From: Verticillium longisporum
Lineage: Eukaryota; Ascomycota; Sordariomycetes; Glomerellales; Plectosphaerellaceae
Length of the DNA: 64,000 nt
NCBI GenBank assembly: GCA_019188255.1
Contig: JAETXT010000004.1
Coordinates: 5,022,001 to 5,086,000 of the forward strand
Reading direction: 5' to 3'
Shown here: piece by piece, positions 56,860 through 64,000 of the stretch
How positions within the stretch are numbered: position 1 is the stretch's first letter
Layout of the letters: each line of letters begins with the position of its first letter
The notes under the pieces: model-generated
Database searches by the model: none
Told to the model about the DNA's origin: nothing
Seen by the model: only the letters and a program-made list of their open reading frames with translations
Made by a program: the position numbers and the translations under genes

Positions 56860-59684
56860 ATGCTCGACAATACGCGAGCTTGGCTGCTTGGCCAAATCCG
56901 CGCCGCCAAGCCGTCCTTCATATCCAAGCAGCCGCATTTCAACTTTATATCGGCTCACTACTTTTGGATCGTCAGCCTCACCATCCTCGCCTCGGTTCTG
57001 ATGTATGCGACGGCCGGCGGCCAGCTCGCCTACATTGACGCCCTCTTCTTCGCCAGCGGCGCCAACACCCAGGCCGGCCTCAACACGGTCGACGTCAACC
57101 TGCTCAACACCTTTCAGCAAATATGTATCTACATCTTCACCATGACGTCGAACCCCATTGTCATTCATTCCTCCGTCGTCTTCTTGCGTCTCTACTGGTT
57201 CGAGAAGCGCTTCCAGAACATGGTGCGCGACGCCCGCGCCCGGAGGGTCACCATTTCCAAGTCGCGCGCCAAGGCCCATCTCGACATGAACCAGGCCGAA
57301 ATGGGTGTCGCTGGGCGGAATATCAGGATCATGCCCAACTCGGGAAGCAGGATCACCAACGACGGCATCATTCTGGACAAGAAGGTGGAGAACGGCGGCC
57401 ACGAATCCCCCAGTAGCAACCACACGGCAGTCCCATCTTCCCCGACACGGACGACAGCAGGCGCAGCGGCGCCAATGGCCACTCCGAACGGCCCTCGTCA
57501 GGCGACACGGCCGCCCGAAGCTCTTACACGCCGCGGACTGCCCGCAGCGACGACATTGAGCTGGACTCCATCCACGGCCCTCGCCGCCTCTCACACGCTG
57601 AGCACCTTGCCATTCTCGAGCGTCAACGTCGCGGCCATGACGAGACCTTGAGGATACCCAATCCTAGGGATGTGGAGAAGGGCATCAAGCCCAAGCGTGT
57701 CGAGGAGGGCGACGCCCCCGAGGCCGAGGAGGAGGAGGCCCCGAACCAGCCTGGCATAAGGAGCCCCGGTAACACGAGGCCCAACACGCCGCCTGAGGGT
57801 GTCAATCCCCGGAATCGACAGCCGACGATTAAGATTTTCGAGCCCCAAAAGCCCAGCGAACGCCGGCAGCGCCCGACACAACAGGACGAGGAGTCTCCGG
57901 AGAGAGACACGATGGACGAGCTGGCGGAAGAGGCCACCGTCATTGGCAACGTGCTCGACTCCGTCATGTTTCGCAAGCCGCGCATCTTCCAGCGGGGGCA
58001 GAAGAAGTACCACGTCGATAGTGACGAAGACGAGAATGACGGTCCGAGGCCGGGCCCCAAGCATCGCACTCGAACACTTGATGTCCTCAGGGGCGCCCTG
58101 ACCGGCGAGAAGGCGGATGACGCTCCTTACCTCAGCTGGACGCCTACGCTGGGCCGTAATTCACAGTTTCCCGGACTGTCGCTTGAACAGCGCGAGGAAC
58201 TCGGAGGCATCGAGTATCGATCTCTGAGGACTCTGGCGCTTCTTCTCGTCTGCTACTTCTGGGGCTGGTCCATCTTCGCCTTGGTCTGCCTGCTGCCGTG
58301 GATCAAAAGCCCCGCGAACAACGAGTATGCCCAGGTTGTCGACGCCGCCGGCATGTCGAGAACTTGGTGGGGCTTCTTCACTGCCAATTCGGCCTTCCTC
58401 GATCTGGGTCTTACCCTGACACCTGACAGCATGGTGTCGTTTAATCAGTCACAATACGTTCTGATGATTATGGTTTTCCTCATCATCATTGGCAACACTG
58501 GCTTCCCCGTCATGCTTCGATCCATCATCTGGGTCATGGCTCGCCTCGTTCCCAGAGGATCAGGTCTGTGGGAGGAGCTACGGTTCCTCCTCGATCATCC
58601 GCGCCGTTGCTTTACCTTGCTGTTCCCGGCCAGCGCTACCTGGTGGTTGTTCTGGATCCTGATTGGACTGAACGCCATCGACCTGTTGTTCTTTGTCTTG
58701 CTTGATGTAGGTGCCAGCTCGCGTGGTTCGATTGGGGCTTTGACTGACACTTGGTAGCTCAACGATAACGTCGTCAGCGACATGCCTGTCCATCTCCGAA
58801 TCGTCAATGGCCTGTTCCAGGCGGCATGCACGAGAACGGCAGGCTTCTCTTCTGTCAACCTGTCGCTCCTTCATCCGGCCGTGCAGGTCTCTTACATGAT
58901 GATGATGTACATCTCCGTCTTCCCCATCGCCATCTCGATCCGCAGGACCAACGTGTACGAGGAAAAGTCGCTTGGCGTCTACAACGGCACCGAGGACGAC
59001 GAGACGATCAATGACGCCAGCGCCATGTCGTACGTCGGAACACATTTGCGACGGCAGCTGTCCTTCGATCTATGGTATGTCTTCTTGGGGCTGTTCATCT
59101 TATCCATCACGGAGGGCTCGAAGATCAAGAAGAACGAGTTCAACGTGTACAGCATCCTGTTTGAGCTGATCAGTGCCTACGGCACGGTCGGCCTGAGCCT
59201 GGGGTATCCAAACGTCAACGCGTCCCTCTCGTCGCAGTTCACGACTGGCGGAAAGCTTGTCATCATTGCCATGCAGATTCGTGGTCGCCATCGCGGCCTT
59301 CCCTACGGCCTCGACCGCGCTGTCCTCCTCCCCAGCGAAGCACGATTTGCGGACGAGGCGTTTGAGACGCAGAATGGTCTCACTCGGCAGATGACGGCCG
59401 TGACAAACCGGACAGGCGCCGACCTGCAGAGAGGACGAAGCAGAGATAGGGGCATTTTTTCGTCGTTTCTGCATCCGGGGCCCGCCGTGCCGCGCGAGGA
59501 TCGGAACCTCGCCCGCCGCGTGTCCTTTGACGCTGGGGTCTCGGCCTCGGGAGCCAACGGCATGGAAGGGCTAGACTTGCGCCGACGGCACACGGTGGCT
59601 GTGGAAGACGCTGACACGGACGAGGACGAAGAGATTGCGCCCGCGACGCGTGCTCGCCGCGTCTTCACGACACCAATGGGCTAG
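56860..59684 (+). CDS. TRK1: High-affinity potassium transporter Trk1, one base missing
   Basis: Plasma-membrane K+ transporter of the Trk/Ktr/HKT superfamily. Exons 56860-58706 and 58758-59684 are joined across a 51-nt intron (GTAGGT, TGGTAG). The frame breaks at the C run 57432-57434; one added C joins both halves into about 924 residues. Four pore loops are visible: FFASGANTQAGLNTVDVN, ANSAFLDLGLTLTPDSM, FQAACTRTAGFSSVNLS and SAYGTVGLSLGYPNVN, each with a filter glycine. A long hydrophilic loop (residues about 110-440) lies between the first and second pore units, as in fungal Trk1. IAMQIRGRHRGLPYGLDRAV is conserved near the C-terminus. The break falls inside the poorly conserved loop, so a sequence error is likely. 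Confidence 0.9.
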
Positions 59685-60274
59685 AAGGTCTCGGTGCACC
59701 CCCCTCAGCTGTCGTGGCTGACGGGCAATTTTATGGGCTGGAGGTTTCCAGCGTCGTCTCGGTAGGCAGCCAGCATGGCGGGGTGACATGTGCGGGGTGA
59801 CAGGGGTGTTTTGATTTTTTTGGTGTTTGCATTGGGACGGTTCAGCGTTTCCGTAATCCTACATACCTTTTTTCTTTCACTCTTGCATTCTTTTGGGCAT
59901 GGGGGTTCTGGGTTTTGGTAGACTGGCGTCGCGGCCGTAGACGGTTGGGACTAGGATGGAGACTGCTGCAACTTGTACAGAGAGAATGGCTGCAAAGCTG
60001 ATTACGCTTGTCTGTTTTATGGTGTTTGTGAAACTTGATTCGCCATGTCACTGTTACGTTCCTGCCATTTTCACGTCCAAGAGCGGTCACATCACAGCCA
60101 TGGTGTATTGGCCACAAGGCTGTTTCCATTCGATAATACAGTCTATCCTCACACGCAGCGATATCATACACTCCCGTGTTCCACAGCACGCCCTCAGGCA
60201 CACACGCAACACGCACGGCCCAAGGCAAGCACCCACGCCCCAAGGCAAACACCCACGCCTTCACCAGAACACAC
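59685..60274. other. Convergent intergenic region
   Basis: About 0.6 kb with the 3' ends of TRK1 and the bL19m gene. Nothing recognised apart from a short repeat CCCACGCCCCAAGGCAA/CCCAAGGCAA around 60220-60255. Confidence 0.5.
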
Positions 60275-60999
60275 TCAGAACCTCGTGCCGACCTGGCCGC
60301 CCGTCTTGGCGGCGCTGGCGCCCCTGCCCTTGCCACGCATGGCGTAGCGCTCCTTCTTCCAGGCCTGGACGAGGGGGCGGCGCTGCCCATGTCGTGCTTG
60401 GGCTGGCGCATGTAGGTGAGGCGGGCGCGGCGGGCGCGCTTGGGGCGGCGCCAGATGATGTCGATGCCAATGACGGTCGGGGCGTAGATCTTGTGCCACA
60501 TCTCGACGCCGACGCGCATGAGCTGGCCGCGCAGCAGGATGGCCGTGTCGACGCCGCGGCGGCGGATGGACAGGCAGACGCCGGCAAAGGGCTCGCCGGT
60601 GCGGGTCGTCACGAGGAGGACGTCGCCGGCCTTGGCGGCGTCGGGGCGCGTGCGGTCGAAGAGGCGCGTGCGGGCGCCGGTCGGGTCGAGCTTGGTGAGC
60701 TGCGCCGCCGTCAGGGCCGGCAGGGGGTCTGGGTGGGTTTTGCGGATCGAGGGGACGGGCGGCGCGAGGGCGAAGTGGCGGTGGTGCGTGACGCCGGGGG
60801 GCTTGGTGTTGATGATGGGTTTCTTGCCGGCAGGCGGCGGCGGTGGTGGTCGTGACGAGGCTGCTGCTTCTGCTGATGGTGTTGTGGTTTCGACGGCTGT
60901 GGCGAGGGAGCGGGCGAGGGGCAGGGCCTTTTGTTGGCGTGTCTGACGGAGGGCCGTCTTGAGGCAGCCGAGAGGCCGCCTGAGGGCGTGGACGTTCAT
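60275..60999 (-). CDS. IMG1: Mitochondrial large ribosomal subunit protein bL19m, one base missing
   Basis: Mitochondrial ribosomal protein of the bacterial L19 family. It is a single exon of about 241 residues once one base is restored. The start MNVHALRRPLGCLKTALRQT is an arginine-rich mitochondrial presequence, followed by a proline-rich linker. The L19 core is AGDVLLVTTRTGEPFAGVC, LSIRRRGVDTAILLRGQLMR, VGVEMWHKIYAPTVIGIDII and RRPKRARRARLTYMRQPKHD. The frame then breaks at the G run 60373-60377 (C on the coding strand). Beyond it, in the other frame, comes VQAWKKERYAMRGKGRG to the stop at 60275, the expected C-terminal helix. Read as it stands, the frame would continue into non-conserved sequence. 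The start is 424 bp from a divergent gene for another mitochondrial protein. Confidence 0.85.
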
Positions 61000-61423
61000 G
61001 GTGATGGTGACGGCGGGGGTTCGTCCTTGTCGTCGTGTTCGTCGTCGTGATGGAGGAGCTGTTGAAGGTCAGGAATCGAAAAGTCGACTTTCTCAGGGAC
61101 GACGGTTCGGATTGCCGTGTGTGATTGGCTCGGTAGACGCGTTTCGCCGAAGCCGCGGAGCTGCCAGCGATTTGAGGTCTGTCAGGGTTCAATAGTGGAG
61201 CCACGGGTGCTGGACGCCTGCTGGACTCCTGTTGGACCCCCTTAACCCCCCCCCCCCAAGCTCTTGTCGATTTTTGGGATCCTCATCTTCACCTCACAAC
61301 GATTGTCCACAGTTGCCTGTCGACAACAGACCTCGATCGCCAATTGAGTCTGCTCCCGCTGTCGGATCGAGGAGCCCAGGAAGTCGACGTCCACCCATAC
61401 ACACAAACACACACATACACACG
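61000..61423. promoter_or_regulatory. Putative bidirectional promoter of two mitochondrial-protein genes
   Basis: A 424-bp spacer between the start codons of bL19m (minus) and the following plus-strand gene, both with predicted mitochondrial presequences. It contains a run of ten C at 61249-61258 and an ACACAC-rich leader just before the plus-strand ATG. Shared control is inferred from geometry only. Confidence 0.4.
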
Positions 61424-62726
61424 ATGGACAGGGTGTTGTTGAGGAATGCTTTCAGGGCACAGGCGCCATTACGGCTGCCCACCGTCTCGCCCATGCAGCA
61501 ACGATGCTTCACCCAGACACCCGCCCGCCATGGTACGTCGACACGATGGCTTTTCCTTATGGCTGGTCAGCCGTGCTCCTAAATTGTTCTGACCCTCACC
61601 AGATACCCGATACATCACCTTCGACCCCGACGTCAGCGACAACCTCGCGCCCATCCTCACGGAAATCCAGAACAAGATCATCCTCCCCTACTACCTGCCG
61701 CCACACCAGCGCGAGCGTGTCTTCAACGAGAAGCACCGCAACTCCCTCCGCATGAACCCCGTCGACATTGAGATTGACGGCCTCACCCACCGCTTCAGCC
61801 ACCTGCCGTGGAAGGAGATTCCCTCGACGCGCGCCGTCTTCCACGAGGCCCTGCGCAACATGGAGACGACCCACGACTGGTCCAACTTTGTGCGCCTCCT
61901 CTCCGGCCTACGCGAGGCCAAGCGCGTCATCAACACGGCCATGTTCGTCAAGATGATCCGCCAGACCGGCGCCAAGGGCCGCGTCTTCGCCGTCATCGAC
62001 GCCGCCCGCCAGACGAAGCGCACCGGCCTGCGCTTCGACCTGCCCCAGAAGGTCCAGGAGGTCCTGCTCTTTGTCCAGCTCAAGGCCCTCGACGCCGCCT
62101 GGGAGAAGAAGGAGCTCGAGCAGGCCCTGCGCTGGTCGACCATGGTCCTCGAGATGGCCGCCGACCCCGCCCACCGGCTCGAGAAGCGCAGGCCCGACTG
62201 GCTGTCGTGGCCCGTCGAGCGCGACCCCCTGTCGCTGACGGCGCCGCTGCACCTCGCCGCCGCCCTCGCCGTCGGCCACCACGCCGGCCGCGACGTCGAC
62301 GGCCGCGTCGCCTACTGGGCCAAGCAGGTCGTCGGCGCCTGGCCTGCCGGCAAGGGCCTGCTCGAGGCCTACCCGGCCGAGGCCTTTGGCGGCAAGGGCA
62401 GCGTGAGCGGCGACAGGGGCGACGTCAGGTATCTCAGCGCCGCGCCGCTCTACATCGCCCCCGCGGCGAACGCGCTGCACGGCCTCAAGCTGGCGGCGCA
62501 GGTTGTCGAGCCGGCGCTGGCCGACAAGCTCAACGCCATCGCCGCGGCGCTGGAGCCCGAGCTCGCCAACAAGATTGGCGAGCTGAAGGACGGCCTCAAG
62601 GAGGGTTCGCTGCCGCACCGCGTCTACACGAACCAGTTTGACGCGCAGGGTGGCGTCACGCTCGATGTCAAGGCCAGCCCTGTTGAGGAGGCGGCGCCAG
62701 CGGAGGACGTCAAGACGGATGCGTAA
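61424..62726 (+). CDS. Conserved fungal protein, predicted mitochondrial
   Basis: Exons 61424-61532 and 61603-62726 give 410 residues. The start MDRVLLRNAFRAQAPLRLP followed by MQQRCFTQTPAR is a strong mitochondrial presequence with a likely cleavage site near residue 35. The next block (YITFDPDVSDNLAPILTEIQ, then LPPHQRERVFNEKHRNSLRM) and the helical repeats DWSNFVRLLSGLREAKRVIN and GRVFAVIDAARQTKRTGLRF look like a helical-repeat (PPR-like) scaffold. I recall similar fungal proteins of unknown function but do not recognise a named family. A role in the mitochondrial ribosome or RNA metabolism would fit its divergent neighbour bL19m, but that is inference. Codon use is strongly C-ended, and the C-terminal 30 residues are Ala/Glu-rich. 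Confidence 0.8.
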
Positions 62727-62917
62727 AAGGAGTCGGAGGACGAGTGTACCCGTGGCATGTGTCAAGAGGAGAAGCCAGAGAGAGAGAGAACGGCTGTGTA
62801 AATGGGTCAAAATGTACAATTATAGATCTGAGGAGCCAGGCCAGTGTACGAACATGTCAAAACTACGACCAACATATTCCCCCCTTGCATGCATCCACCG
62901 ATTCCTTTGACTCTTCC

Positions 62918-64000
62918 TTACGGCAAGACAATGTACTTTTCCAAATGCTTGGGTATCGCGCCGGCGAGGTTCTTGGCCTCGAGCCACTTGCGCGAGAAGA
63001 GCCTGTCGGCGTAGCGGTAGGCGCCGTCGCAGAGCATGGTGACGACGGTGTGGCCGCGGCCGAGCTTCTCGGCGACCTCCTTGGCGGCGACGACGTTGAG
63101 GCTCGAGCTCGCGCCGAGGTAGAGGCCCTCCTCGTCGAGGCAGCGGTAGACCATCTCGATGCTCTTCTCGTCGGAGATGTGCAGCGAGCCGTCGAGCAGG
63201 GCAATGTCCGGGCGCAGATTGTCCGTGACGCGGCCCTGGCCGATGCCCTCGGTGATGCTCGAGCCGCTGCGCTCGACGAGCTCGCCGCCCGACTGGATGT
63301 AGCTGTGCAGCACGCTGCCGGGCGGGTCGGCGAGGAAGCTGCGGACGCGCCCGCCGCTGACGTCCTTGAGGTAGCGCGTCACGCCGGCGAGCGTGCCGGC
63401 GGTGCCCGTGGCGCAGGTGAAGGCGTCGACCGTGCCGGCCGTCTGGGTCCAGATCTCGGGGCCCGTCGTCTCAATGTGGGCGCGGCGGTTGGCGACATTG
63501 TCAAACTGGTTCGTCCAGACGGCATTGTCGAGGCGCTCGGCGTGGCGCCGGGCCTGGTGGTTGTAGTTCTCGGCATTGTCAAAGGCGACGGCCGGCACGG
63601 GGTAGACCTCGGCGCCGAGGAGGCGCAGCAGGTCAATCTTGCCCTGCGACTGCGTGTTGGGCATGTAGATGACGAGCTTGTAGCCCTTGCTGCGGCACAC
63701 GTGCGCGAGGCCGATGCCCGTGTTGCCGGCCGTGCCCTCGACGACAGTGCCGCCGGGCCGCAGGAGGCCGCGCTCCTCGGCGTCCTTGACGACGTAGAGC
63801 GCCGCGCGATCCTTGACGGAGCCGCCCGGGTTCATGAACTCGGCCTTGCCGAGGATCTCGCAGCCTGTCTGGTCGGAGAGCTTGTTGAGGCGGATGAGCG
63901 GCGTGTTTCCGATGGCTGTCTCTCGTCGTTAGCAAAAAAAAAAAAACCCCCCGGCAGTGACATCGGAAGCATCGTGCATACCGCCGGTGAGGCCCTTGAC
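62918..64000 (-). CDS. Cysteine synthase (PLP-dependent), 5' end outside window
   Basis: O-acetylserine sulfhydrylase-type enzyme of the PLP fold-type II family, making cysteine from O-acetylserine and sulfide. Exon 62918-63915 joins, across a 66-nt intron (GTATGC donor, GCTAAC branch, ACAG acceptor), to an upstream exon of which only 63982-64000 is in the window (VKGLTG). The splice yields [13 protein letters not shown]. The active lysine lies in [12 protein letters not shown]. The phosphate-binding loop is [12 protein letters not shown], and [17 protein letters not shown] is the second glycine-rich loop. [20 protein letters not shown] and [14 protein letters not shown] resemble the fungal cysteine synthase 2 type, often placed in mitochondria, but the N-terminus that would show targeting is missing. 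The intron carries a 12-A run at 63934-63945. Confidence 0.9.

Noticed and set aside
61908..62819. 303-codon minus-strand frame overlapping the predicted mitochondrial protein
   Set aside because: Same GC-driven shadow effect; the plus strand has a presequence, intron and coherent helical protein.

Overview
The window looks like nuclear DNA of a filamentous ascomycete (Pezizomycotina, most likely Sordariomycetes). Exons are GC-rich and split by short GT-AG introns of about 45-120 nt, often with CTAAC/CTRAY-like branch points. The gene families are fungal: ATG15, SUR2, a Zn2Cys6 regulator, TRK potassium transport, an Aim3-like protein and DUF3435. No operons, CRISPR arrays or bacterial signals are visible, and I recognised no tRNA or rRNA gene.

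Layout. Positions 1-7,600 are gene-poor and hold one decayed DUF3435 gene at the left edge. From 7.6 to 20.2 kb lie the kinetochore subunit Mtw1/Mis12, a TMEM14 protein, a PLOD-like glycosyltransferase-type protein with a lysine-proline-acid tail, an Aim3-like proline-rich protein, TCTP and the sphingolipid C4-hydroxylase SUR2. A 4-kb gap follows. From 24.4 to 50.3 kb are a CBM48/E-set-like protein, the SWR1 subunit Swc2/YL1, autophagic lipase Atg15, a VPS9-domain Rab GEF, alpha-actinin, an RCC1-type Ran GEF, D-2-hydroxyglutarate dehydrogenase Dld2, a Zn2Cys6 protein and proteasome subunit alpha4. From 50.5 to 54 kb are a CHY-type zinc protein and TFIIH helicase Ssl2/XPB. Positions 54.5-56.0 kb carry a nested pair of AT-rich terminal-inverted-repeat elements. 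The right end holds potassium transporter Trk1, mitochondrial ribosomal protein bL19m, a predicted mitochondrial protein and a cysteine synthase cut off by the window edge.

The genes are mostly unrelated single-copy housekeeping loci, not a cluster. Several are divergently paired: Atg15 with the VPS9 protein, bL19m with a mitochondrial protein, the CHY protein with Ssl2, and TCTP with SUR2.

The most consequential observation is that five conserved genes, plus the DUF3435 relic, each need one extra base inside a homopolymer run to read correctly (seven sites, always a missing base). This most likely reflects homopolymer undercalling in the assembly. Genuine pseudogenes or -1 slippage are alternatives. 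I found no clearly new multi-gene system. The nested inverted-repeat element and the recurrent frame breaks are the main unexplained structures.
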